Assembly: GCA_003557965.1 (NCBI GenBank) | Contig: PWND01000053.1 | Coordinates: 1-5,477, forward strand | Direction of reading: 5' to 3' | Origin: Bacteroidales bacterium | GTDB lineage: Bacteria > Bacteroidota > Bacteroidia > Bacteroidales > UBA7960 | Length of the DNA: 5,477 nt | Shown here: in pieces, positions 1 to 5,477 of the stretch | How the letters are laid out: each line of letters starts with the position of its first letter | Numbering within the stretch: position 1 is the stretch's first letter | Translations under genes and position numbers: made by a program | The notes under the pieces: model-generated | Databases searched by the model: none | Told to the model about the DNA's origin: nothing | Seen by the model: only the letters and a program-made list of their open reading frames with translations

Positions 1-572
1 CATTTGAATTACCCCCTCTACCTTTTGCCAATGATGCTTTAGAACCGCATATATCGAAAAAAACCATAGAGTTTCATTATGGAAAACATCACCAGGCATA
101 TGTTAATAAATTAAATGAGCTTATTAAGGGTACCGATTTTGAAAAAGCTACTCTTGAAGATATTATAATAAAGTCGAGCGGAGCTGTTTTTAATAATGCT
201 GCACAAATCTGGAATCATACTTTTTATTGGAACAGCTTAAGCCCAATGGGAGGCGGCAAGCCTGAAGGCAAGCTCTTGACTGCAATTAATGATAGTTTTG
301 GATCATTCGAAAAATTCAAAGAAGAGTTTACAATTGCCGCAGCTACTTTATTTGGCAGTGGCTGGGCATGGCTGTCAGCAGATGATAAAGGAAAGCTTGT
401 TATTACACAGGAAAGCAACGCCGGAAATCCTTTAACAAGCGGGCTTAAACCTTTATTAACCTGTGATGTTTGGGAACATGCTTATTACCTCGACTATCAA
501 AACCGTCGCCCTGACTATATTTCATCTTTCTGGAATATTATTGACTGGAAAAAGGTAGATGATTTAATTTAG
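1..572 (+). CDS. sodB: Iron superoxide dismutase, lacking only the first 1-2 codons
   Basis: Cytoplasmic enzyme converting superoxide to hydrogen peroxide and oxygen. The reading frame is open from position 3 to the TAG at 570-572, giving 189 residues that begin FELPPLPFANDALEPH, the usual Fe-SOD N-terminus after Met-Ser/Ala; positions 1-2 (ca) are the end of that preceding codon, so the start codon lies just outside the window. The first internal ATG (246) is not the start, because strong homology precedes it. Numbered as E. coli SodB, the four metal ligands are all present without gaps: His26 (75-77), His73 (216-218, in WNHTFYW), Asp156 and His160 (465-479, in DVWEHAYY). Tyr34 is in KHHQAY. 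Gln69 in NNAAQ (204-206) and SNAG instead of the Mn-type Gln region mark the Fe type. Thr154, two residues before Asp156, also favours iron over cambialistic use. No secretion signal is visible. The gene is convergent with the barrel gene and seems monocistronic at its 3' end. Confidence 0.96.
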   Translation, partial: FELPPLPFANDALEPHISKKTIEFHYGKHHQAYVNKLNELIKGTDFEKATLEDIIIKSSGAVFNNAAQIWNHTFYWNSLSPMGGGKPEGKLLTAINDSFGSFEKFKEEFTIAAATLFGSGWAWLSADDKGKLVITQESNAGNPLTSGLKPLLTCDVWEHAYYLDYQNRRPDYISSFWNIIDWKKVDDLI

Positions 573-573
573 T

Positions 574-618
574 GGATTATCGTAATCCTATTTCAAAATT
601 GAATCTTAATATAGGATT
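574..618. terminator. Possible shared terminator of the convergent genes (two overlapping hairpins)
   Basis: A perfect 6-bp stem with a 3-base loop (GGATTA-tcg-TAATCC, 574-588) sits exactly between the two stop codons and includes the stop of the minus-strand gene. A second perfect 8-bp inverted repeat (AATCCTAT 584-591, ATAGGATT 611-618) shares the AATCC arm, so only one hairpin can form at a time. The second is followed by only a short T run (617-620) on the plus strand. Both stems are AT-rich and neither has a proper U-tract, so termination is a guess based mainly on location. Confidence 0.3.
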
Positions 619-1122
619 TTGGAAGTAAACTCTGCTTTGCGTATTAAAATTATATAAAACCATCAGGTTAAAAAACGCATTTCTTCCTACCTGAACCCTG
701 TATCCGGGGCCAACAAGGTAGTTGTATTCCCATTCCCTGTAAATTCCGTGTTCTTGTAAATCGCGAGATTGTATATTTAGTAACTCTATTTCGCCATGGG
801 CAAAAAACCTGTTAACTATTAATACCCTAGAAAATACACTTGTGCCATATATGTGGGTACTGAATGATGCAGCAAATGACCTGTCATTATAATATTGATA
901 GGTTCCTCCTACCCCAGCCATAAATCGGTTTGAAATCCTGTAACCGAAGGAAGGTGATACAACTACTGTTGTTTCAAAACTTGAAAATGACAACCCGGCA
1001 GATAAACCAACAAAAAACCTTTCTCTAACAGGAATATCCCTGACATTACGATCCTCATCAAACGCATAAAGGTTTGTTGAAAATAAGAACACAAAAAATA
1101 AAATGAATAATAACCGCAACAT
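577..1122 (-). CDS. Predicted outer-membrane beta-barrel protein of unknown function
   Basis: This is a 181-residue protein with no recognised function. Residues 1-20 form a Sec signal peptide: MLR, a very hydrophobic run of Leu/Phe/Ile/Val, and a likely cut after NLYA, before FDEDRN. The mature part is rich in Tyr, Phe, Gly and Asn and consists of alternating short segments of the kind found in small barrels, e.g. FFVGLSAGLSF (36-46), VSPSFGYRI (55-63), RFMAGVGGTYQYY (66-78), FFAHGEIELLN (106-116), YLVGPGYRVQVG (135-146), FFNLMVLYNFN (150-160) and LRFNFEIGL (172-180). The layout resembles uncharacterised small barrel proteins of Bacteroidota, with a GPGYRV..GRNAF...VLYN..... NPI-R-F ending. 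It ends in Arg rather than the common aromatic residue. The start is the ATG at 1120-1122, which puts the signal peptide at the very N-terminus; no Shine-Dalgarno is visible. It lies 11 bases after cheR and is probably cotranscribed with it. A soluble periplasmic beta protein is the alternative. Confidence 0.78.
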   Translation of the reverse strand: MLRLLFILFFVFLFSTNLYAFDEDRNVRDIPVRERFFVGLSAGLSFSSFETTVVVSPSFGYRISNRFMAGVGGTYQYYNDRSFAASFSTHIYGTSVFSRVLIVNRFFAHGEIELLNIQSRDLQEHGIYREWEYNYLVGPGYRVQVGRNAFFNLMVLYNFNTQSRVYFQNPILRFNFEIGLR

Positions 1123-1133
1123 TTCTGAAAAGA

Positions 1134-1991
1134 TTATTTCTTAAAGTATAAACCCTTCATCATTTTTGATTCAAACTTAGTTCCAACCGGCAAGTAGCTG
1201 ATATTTTCATGTGCACCAATAAGCAACATACCATCCTGAAATAAGCTTTCATGAAACAAAGAAACTACTTTATTTTGAAGCTCAGTATTGAAATAAATAA
1301 TAACATTCCTGCATAAGATTAAATCAAATTTATAAAAAATCCCGCCCTCGGTTAAGTTGTGATACTTAAATGTTACTTTATCTCTGAGAAACTCTTTTAT
1401 CATAAAGGATTTTTTAGCTTTATCAATCTCAAAATACTTATCGTAAGGGACATCTATAGTTTCTTCAAAGTTTAATGGGTTTGTTTTAATAACTTTGTCA
1501 AAGTTGTCAAAGTATGCATGATGCAGCCGGCTATTAAATATGCCGTTTTTCGCCCTGTTTAGAATTTCCGTATTTATGTCAGTTGCGAAAACTTTAGCAT
1601 TAAACAGCATATCCATTTCATTAAGCAGAATCAACATTGAATAAACTTCTTCCCCACTTGAACAGCCAGCATGCCAAATGTTTATATTCGTTTTATTCTT
1701 CAGCTTGGGTAATACATTTCGCCTTAAATTAAGCCATACATCAGGGTCGCGAAAAAGTTCCGTTGTATTCACGGTAATGTCATTCACAAACTTTTGCAAC
1801 AGGTCTTTATCGGCTTTAATCTTCTTAATTAATTCATCAATAGAGCCCGCTCCGTACGTTACCAATACATGTTCAATCCTTCTTCTGAAAGATTGCTCAG
1901 CATATTCACTAAAATCAAAATCATATAATCGCTTTACTTCAAAAACGAGCCTCGCTATGTCTTCTTTTGTAATGCTTACTTGAACTGCCAT
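1134..1991 (-). CDS. cheR: CheR-type protein-glutamate O-methyltransferase
   Basis: A 285-residue SAM-dependent enzyme of the CheR family, which methylates glutamate side chains of chemoreceptors in the cytoplasm. The N-terminal helical domain (about 8-75) has the basic FRRRIEHVL helix (35-43) and ends in the signature ITVNTTELFRDPDVW (72-86). The SAM-binding fold follows, with WHAGCSSGEEVYSMLILL (106-123), the acidic loop FATDIN (135-140) and the FDLILCRNVIIYF motif (222-234), matching the usual NV-IYF. The small beta subdomain between about 185 and 215 lacks the glycine-rich stretch seen in receptor-tail-binding CheR of E. coli, and the loop after ATDIN is about 18 residues longer than in E. 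coli. Family membership is seen directly; the substrate is not known. There is no CheB, CheA, CheW or receptor gene nearby, so it may serve a signalling pathway other than flagellar chemotaxis. The start ATG (1989-1991) has no Shine-Dalgarno; 154 bases of spacer precede it. Confidence 0.9.
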   Translation of the reverse strand: MAVQVSITKEDIARLVFEVKRLYDFDFSEYAEQSFRRRIEHVLVTYGAGSIDELIKKIKADKDLLQKFVNDITVNTTELFRDPDVWLNLRRNVLPKLKNKTNINIWHAGCSSGEEVYSMLILLNEMDMLFNAKVFATDINTEILNRAKNGIFNSRLHHAYFDNFDKVIKTNPLNFEETIDVPYDKYFEIDKAKKSFMIKEFLRDKVTFKYHNLTEGGIFYKFDLILCRNVIIYFNTELQNKVVSLFHESLFQDGMLLIGAHENISYLPVGTKFESKMMKGLYFKK

Positions 1992-2145
1992 TATATAATT
2001 GTTATAAAAACAGGGTATGAATTAATATTCGAAACCGCAATATAGTAAATATATTTTAATGTAATTATCCTTTTTGCTTTATTTTTTTAATAATATAATG
2101 TTTTCTTTAGCAAAGAAATTTTTTGTTTTTTTATTAGCCTGTATT
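1992..2145. other. AT-rich intergenic region upstream of cheR and downstream of pabB
   Basis: No open frame or RNA gene is visible here. This stretch must hold the 3' end of the pabB transcript and, unless cheR is read through from pabB, the cheR promoter. I could not find a clear TTG / TAnnTTTG Bacteroidota-type promoter or a clear minus-strand terminator. The only conspicuous structure is the hairpin at 2102-2118, annotated separately. Confidence 0.6.
2102..2132 (+). terminator. Plus-oriented terminator-like hairpin with T-tract
   Basis: A perfect 7-bp stem, TTTCTTT (2102-2108) and AAAGAAA (2112-2118), with loop AGC, is followed on the plus strand by six Ts, one G and seven Ts (2119-2132). 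The stem has only one G:C pair and is therefore weak. It reads as a terminator only on the plus strand, although both flanking genes are on the minus strand. On the minus strand the T-tract is missing after the stem. Confidence 0.35.
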
Positions 2146-3471
2146 TCAGTGACGAAGACTGATTGTTAAAGATTCTGCCAATGATTTAGCTTTTAACAGG
2201 CATTCTTTGTATTCCTTTTCAGGATCAGACCCAACAGTAATAGCACTTCCGGCCATAAAACTAATATATGGCTTTTTTTCGTTGTATAAAATTGACCTGA
2301 TAACCACATTAAAGTCAAAGTCCTTTGCAGGGTTTATATACCCAACTGCACCGCTATATAAACCGCGCATTGTGTCTTCATATTTTTCAATATATTCCAT
2401 TGCTTTAATTTTTGGGGCTCCTGTCATTGACCCCATAGGAAATGTGGTTTTTATTACTTCTGTAAAGTGCTGTTTTTCGTCAAGCTCACTGGTAATAGTT
2501 GAGATCATTTGGCTAACTTTTGGAAAACTATATATCCCAAATAGCTCAGGAACTTTAACTGAATCTTTTTTTGCTGTTATTGAAAGATCATTTCTCACAA
2601 GGTCAACTATCATAACATTTTCACTGCGCTCTTTTGGATCATCATATAATAATTGCCTTAACTTCATATCTTCAGCTTTCGTTTTTCCGCGCTTGATTGT
2701 ACCCTTAATGGGCTGCGATATGAGTTTCCTGCCTTTCTTCTTTAAATACCTTTCAGGGCTTGAACAAACCAGGTATTTATCCTCCAGCCTGAAAAAAGCA
2801 GCAAAAGGGGAAGGAGACTTTTCATTTAAAAACCTGAAACACGTTAGTGGGTCAATTACTGCATTATCATTATAAAACTCAATGCAGTAATTCATCTCAT
2901 ATATATCACCTTTTTTAATATGCTCTTTTATTTCTTTTACAGTTTTAATATACTTTTCTTTATTTACCCTTGATTTTATTTTTAAATCATTACTGATTGG
3001 GTTTTCTTTATTTTTTGTTTTAAAGCCATTTATTTCACTAAATATTTTTTCATGATTTAAATCGTTGTCTTTTATGTCAATTTCTACTTTGTTATTTTTA
3101 AAAATAAAAATTATTGCAGGCCTGAAAAAATACAGCAATGGCATATTAATATTATCAATATTGCTTGATTTTAAGTTTTCGAGTTGGTTTTTCAAGTCGT
3201 ACGAAAGAAATCCAAAAACCCAGTCGTTTGTGTTGTCAACAAAGTTTTTTAACAATTCAAAAGCATTTGTATCATTGTTTTGCACACATACCGAACTGTA
3301 TTCGCCAGCTGCAAATATTTGTTGATAGTCACCGTAAATATCGTAAGAATAATTATTGGAATTCAGGAAGCACTGCGTTTTGAATAAAGGTTGAGCCCAT
3401 TCCAGTAATTTCTGCTGGAACTCTTGAGTGGAATGTATATGAAACGACTTTACACTTTTTTGTTTTGGCAT
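2146..3471 (-). CDS. pabB: Aminodeoxychorismate synthase component I (PabB)
   Basis: With an amidotransferase partner (PabA), it converts chorismate and glutamine to 4-amino-4-deoxychorismate, the precursor of p-aminobenzoate for folate. It is 441 residues long, near the family's usual length. The N-terminal domain (about 1-155) contains FGFLSYDLKNQLENL (86-100). The chorismate-binding domain (about 170-435) shows in order KGDIYEMNYCIEF (187-199), CSSPERYL (236-243), PIKGT (254-258), ENVMIVDLVRNDL (284-296), FPMGSMTGAPKIKAMEYIE (344-362), YSGAVGY (372-378), NVVIRS (388-393) and GSAITVGSDPEKEY (408-421). Lys256 in PIKGT (codon 2704-2706) corresponds to the catalytic lysine of PabB; anthranilate synthase TrpE has alanine there, so PabB is preferred. 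No pabA, pabC or trp genes are adjacent. The ATG start has no Shine-Dalgarno and lies about 40 bases beyond the korB terminator stem, so a promoter would have to sit in or overlap the T-tract, or expression depends on readthrough. Confidence 0.93.
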   Translation of the reverse strand: MPKQKSVKSFHIHSTQEFQQKLLEWAQPLFKTQCFLNSNNYSYDIYGDYQQIFAAGEYSSVCVQNNDTNAFELLKNFVDNTNDWVFGFLSYDLKNQLENLKSSNIDNINMPLLYFFRPAIIFIFKNNKVEIDIKDNDLNHEKIFSEINGFKTKNKENPISNDLKIKSRVNKEKYIKTVKEIKEHIKKGDIYEMNYCIEFYNDNAVIDPLTCFRFLNEKSPSPFAAFFRLEDKYLVCSSPERYLKKKGRKLISQPIKGTIKRGKTKAEDMKLRQLLYDDPKERSENVMIVDLVRNDLSITAKKDSVKVPELFGIYSFPKVSQMISTITSELDEKQHFTEVIKTTFPMGSMTGAPKIKAMEYIEKYEDTMRGLYSGAVGYINPAKDFDFNVVIRSILYNEKKPYISFMAGSAITVGSDPEKEYKECLLKAKSLAESLTISLRH

Positions 3472-3493
3472 GATGTGTTTGCCAGATATAATA

Positions 3494-3554
3494 CAAAAGA
3501 AAAAACAATACAGGCACTATTTTCCGGTATTTATCCTGTATAAATAGTGCCTGT
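3494..3554 (-). terminator. Strong intrinsic terminator of the korA-korB operon
   Basis: A perfect 13-bp inverted repeat (3510-3522 and 3542-3554, arms ACAGGCACTATTT and AAATAGTGCCTGT) encloses a 19-base loop. Read on the minus strand it begins about 10 bases after the korB stop codon, and the stem is followed by a T-rich tract (complement of 3494-3508: ATTGTTTTTTCTTTT). The opposite direction has no comparable T-tract, so it works for minus-strand transcripts. It separates korAB from pabB. Confidence 0.85.
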
Positions 3555-3563
3555 GTTATATTA

Positions 3564-4601
3564 TTATTCTATTTCCCATGTATCTCCACTGTTTAACAAG
3601 TCGTCAGCAGAGTTTATTGTGGATTTTTGTTTAGCTCTTTTAATTTGAGTTTCAAACAATTGATCATACGTATTTGTTTTTGCAGACCTAATAACACCCA
3701 TAGCAATAGGGAACTCAGGTGGTGCCATTCTGCCGAGCATTCTGTGAATACCGGGGTCGGTATTAAACTGGTTATGTACAAGAATGTCATCTAAAGTAAC
3801 ACCGTTTTCACCTATTGTAACAACTTTCAGCCTGGTTCCGTCAAGCACAATGCCTTTGTTTTTGTTTTTGCCAAAAATCATCGGTTGACCATTTTTAAGA
3901 ATTAGCTGGCGATCAGCTTTAATATCCCTGGCAACAACGTCGTTATGAACTTTATCGGCGAAGATTATACAGTTTTGCAATATTTCAACAATAGAAGTCC
4001 CGTCATGTAAAGAAGCTTCATACATAACCTCTGTCATAAGGCTAACGTTATTGTCCGGCACCCTGGCAAAGAACGTTCCCTGTGCACCCAGCACCAATCC
4101 GGCAGTAACAAAAGGGTGCTCAATTGTTCCATGTGGCGATGTTTTAGTAACTGCGCCCATGGGTGTAGTTGGAGAATATTGCCCTTTTGTTAAGCCATAA
4201 ATTTGATTATTAAATAACATTACATTCAGGCCAACGTTTCTTCTAATTGTATGAATGAAGTGATTGCCTCCAATAGCCATTGAGTCACCATCGCCGGTAG
4301 CTACCCATACGCTTAGGTTTGGATTAGCCAATTTTACACCGGTAGCAATAGCAAGTGCCCTGCCGTGGATTCCATGAAACCCGTACGTATTAACGTAATA
4401 TGGGAAACGTGAAGAACAACCAATACCGGAAACAAAAACAAAATTTTCTTTCTTATATCCAATGTCCGGGAATATTTTTCCTACTGCGGCAAGAATGGCA
4501 TGTGCGCCACATCCTGGGCACCATTTTACCATCTGGTCACTAAGAAAATCTTCTTTAGTTAAAGCTACTGGTGATTTTTCTACTATATTTCTTTCTATCA
4601 T
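3564..4601 (-). CDS. korB: 2-Oxoglutarate:ferredoxin oxidoreductase, beta subunit
   Basis: This is the thiamine-pyrophosphate and iron-sulfur subunit of the cytoplasmic 2-oxoacid:ferredoxin oxidoreductase. The enzyme makes acyl-CoA (succinyl-CoA if the substrate is 2-oxoglutarate), CO2 and reduced ferredoxin. In 345 residues it carries WCPGCG (27-32), GIGCSSRFPYY (59-69), the TPP motif GDGDSMAIGGNH (103-114) ending in NN at 131-132, IYGLTKGQYSPTT (134-146) and EILQNC (206-211). Cys28, Cys31, Cys62 and Cys211 have the spacing expected for the single [4Fe-4S] cluster of this two-subunit class. The length and C-terminal extension (about 225-345) fit KorB rather than pyruvate-specific PorB, but substrate cannot be fixed from this subunit alone. 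The ATG at 4599-4601 starts 4 bases after the korA stop, so the two are translated from one message. No Shine-Dalgarno is visible; a strong terminator follows the TAA stop. Confidence 0.93.
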   Translation of the reverse strand: MIERNIVEKSPVALTKEDFLSDQMVKWCPGCGAHAILAAVGKIFPDIGYKKENFVFVSGIGCSSRFPYYVNTYGFHGIHGRALAIATGVKLANPNLSVWVATGDGDSMAIGGNHFIHTIRRNVGLNVMLFNNQIYGLTKGQYSPTTPMGAVTKTSPHGTIEHPFVTAGLVLGAQGTFFARVPDNNVSLMTEVMYEASLHDGTSIVEILQNCIIFADKVHNDVVARDIKADRQLILKNGQPMIFGKNKNKGIVLDGTRLKVVTIGENGVTLDDILVHNQFNTDPGIHRMLGRMAPPEFPIAMGVIRSAKTNTYDQLFETQIKRAKQKSTINSADDLLNSGDTWEIE

Positions 4602-4605
4602 GATA

Positions 4606-5477
4606 CTATTCTTTTATCAGTTTTGTAAACACTTCAGTGAGTTCATTAAGATGAAATGGCAAACCCTGAACTTTATTGTACTGATGGTACACAAATTCAG
4701 GATATGTTGCTCTCAAATATTGGACAAATTGTCCCATGTTTAATTCACACACTATTATCTTTTTAAACCTTGACAAAATATCTTTTGTGTTTTTCGGAAG
4801 AGGTTTGATATAGTTAAAATGAGCAAGGCTTATTTTGTGCCCTGCGTCTTGCATCTTATAAACAGTAGATTTCAGGGCTCCTTCTGTGCCGCCCCATCCA
4901 ACAACCAGCAAATCTCCTTCTTCTTCTCCAATAACTTCCTGCTCCGGAATATAATTTGCTATGCGGTTAACTTTTTCCTCTCTAATATCAACCATTAGTT
5001 GATGATTCTGCGGGTCAGTAGAAACAATACCATCAACATTGGTTTTTTCCAAACCGCCAATTCTGTGTCTTAATCCTTCTGTTCCGGGTATTGCCCATTT
5101 TCTGGCTAAAGTAGTTTCATCCCTCTTATAAGGTTTATAATCCTTATCATTAGGTTCTGCAAGGCGAGGTTTAATCTCCGGAAGGTCCTTTACTTTAGGA
5201 ATTTTTAATAATTCAGAACCAAATCCAAGGTATCCTTCTGTAAGAAGAATAACAGGCGTCATGTGTTCCAGGCTTATTTTTGCAGCATTATATGCATATT
5301 GAAAGCAGTTAGCAGCACTTGATGCTGCAATAATAACCATAGGGCATTCGCCATTTCTTCCGTATAGTGCTTGCAACAAGTCACTTTGTTCACTTTTTGT
5401 AGGCATCCCGGTTGACGGGCCGGCTCTTTGAACATTCACAACTACAAGAGGTAATTCAGTCATAACGGCCAAGCCCA
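4606..5477 (-). CDS. korA: 2-Oxoglutarate:ferredoxin oxidoreductase, alpha subunit (C-terminal part, N-terminus outside window)
   Basis: Partner of KorB. The visible 289 residues are the C-terminal portion of the alpha chain; in this class the N-terminal part usually includes a fused gamma domain, for a total near 600 residues, so roughly half is missing. The frame runs open to the window edge. A TTG at 5470-5472 and an ATG at 5461-5463 are internal, because the conserved block GLAVMTELPLVVVNVQRAGPSTG (visible residues 1-23) is already in progress there. Further family motifs are PTKSEQSDLLQA (25-36), the GYLGFGSELLKIP segment (81-93), WAIPGTEGLRHRIGGLE (127-143), the C-terminal domain starting GDLLVVGWGGTEGAL (187-201) and CELNMGQFVQYLR (243-255). 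The conserved Tyr-Pro-Ile-Thr-Pro substrate loop would be upstream and cannot be inspected. The TAG stop (4606-4608) is 4 bases before korB. Confidence 0.93.
   Translation of the reverse strand, partial: GLAVMTELPLVVVNVQRAGPSTGMPTKSEQSDLLQALYGRNGECPMVIIAASSAANCFQYAYNAAKISLEHMTPVILLTEGYLGFGSELLKIPKVKDLPEIKPRLAEPNDKDYKPYKRDETTLARKWAIPGTEGLRHRIGGLEKTNVDGIVSTDPQNHQLMVDIREEKVNRIANYIPEQEVIGEEEGDLLVVGWGGTEGALKSTVYKMQDAGHKISLAHFNYIKPLPKNTKDILSRFKKIIVCELNMGQFVQYLRATYPEFVYHQYNKVQGLPFHLNELTEVFTKLIKE

Noticed and set aside
224..418. 64-codon minus-strand open frame inside sodB
   Set aside because: It is antisense to the conserved SodB core.
1678..1983. 101-codon plus-strand open frame opposite cheR
   Set aside because: It is antisense to the conserved CheR N-terminal half, and the translation has no domain features.
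1992..2040. Possible cheR promoter: TTG, 20-base spacer, TACCCTGT on the minus strand
   Set aside because: The spacing suits the Bacteroidota TTG / TAnnTTTG pattern, but the downstream element matches only the TA and one further base, no better than chance in AT-rich DNA.
2207..2875. 222-codon open frame on the plus strand opposite pabB
   Set aside because: It lies entirely antisense to a clear PabB with intact motifs. Its translation is low-complexity Ser/Phe/Leu/Ile, typical of a complementary-strand shadow.
3065..3383. Two overlapping plus-strand open frames opposite the pabB 5' half
   Set aside because: Both are shadows of pabB and have no recognisable protein features.
2146..3471. Anthranilate synthase (TrpE) or isochorismate synthase as identity for this gene
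   Set aside because: PIKGT with lysine, instead of alanine at that position, and no neighbouring trp or menaquinone genes favour PabB.
3472..3510. Possible pabB promoter in the T-rich spacer
   Set aside because: TTTG and TA-rich words occur, but no pair has correct spacing and sequence together.
4462..4743. 93-codon plus-strand open frame spanning the korA-korB junction
   Set aside because: It is antisense to conserved KorB cysteine motifs and the KorA C-terminus, with nothing to support translation.
1..5477. Mobile element, CRISPR, toxin-antitoxin, defence cluster, tRNA or riboswitch
   Set aside because: No repeats of regular spacing, transposase motifs, terminal inverted repeats, cloverleaf or known aptamer pattern could be seen. 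Nearly all of the window is accounted for by intact housekeeping-type genes.

Overview
The window is ordinary, AT-rich bacterial chromosome, most likely from a member of the Bacteroidota. The evidence for that assignment is the style of the proteins (an Fe superoxide dismutase whose C-terminal third reads like Bacteroidales/Cytophagales enzymes, a PabB with the GSAIT...SDPEKEYKECLLKA ending usual in that phylum, and a small predicted outer-membrane barrel). In addition, none of the four start codons visible here has a convincing Shine-Dalgarno sequence. There is no sign of mobile DNA, CRISPR, tRNA or rRNA.

Layout, left to right. (1) Positions 1-572, plus strand: an iron superoxide dismutase gene (sodB) lacking only its first one or two codons. 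(2) Positions 577-1122, minus strand: a small secreted protein, probably an outer-membrane beta-barrel, convergent with sodB across a 4-base gap. (3) Positions 1134-1991, minus: a CheR-type protein-glutamate methyltransferase, 11 bases upstream of the barrel gene and probably cotranscribed with it. (4) Positions 1992-2145: an AT-rich intergenic stretch that holds a plus-oriented terminator-like hairpin. (5) Positions 2146-3471, minus: pabB, aminodeoxychorismate synthase component I (folate pathway), told from TrpE by lysine in the PIKGT motif. (6) Positions 3472-3563: a spacer dominated by a strong minus-strand intrinsic terminator. (7) Positions 3564-4601 and 4606-5477, minus: korB and the 3' part of korA, the two subunits of 2-oxoglutarate (2-oxoacid):ferredoxin oxidoreductase, four bases apart in the order korA-korB.

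Working relationships. KorA and KorB form one enzyme that oxidatively decarboxylates a 2-oxoacid, probably 2-oxoglutarate, to its acyl-CoA while reducing ferredoxin, or runs in reverse. The terminator after korB separates this operon from pabB. CheR and the barrel protein form a second probable transcription unit of unknown purpose; no CheB, CheA or receptor gene is visible. SodB and PabB look like stand-alone housekeeping genes. I found no convincing undescribed system. The observations worth a second look are small: two overlapping alternative hairpins at the sodB convergence point, a competing arm in the korB terminator, an orphan plus-strand terminator, the CheR/barrel pairing, and a residue that predicts iron specificity of the dismutase.
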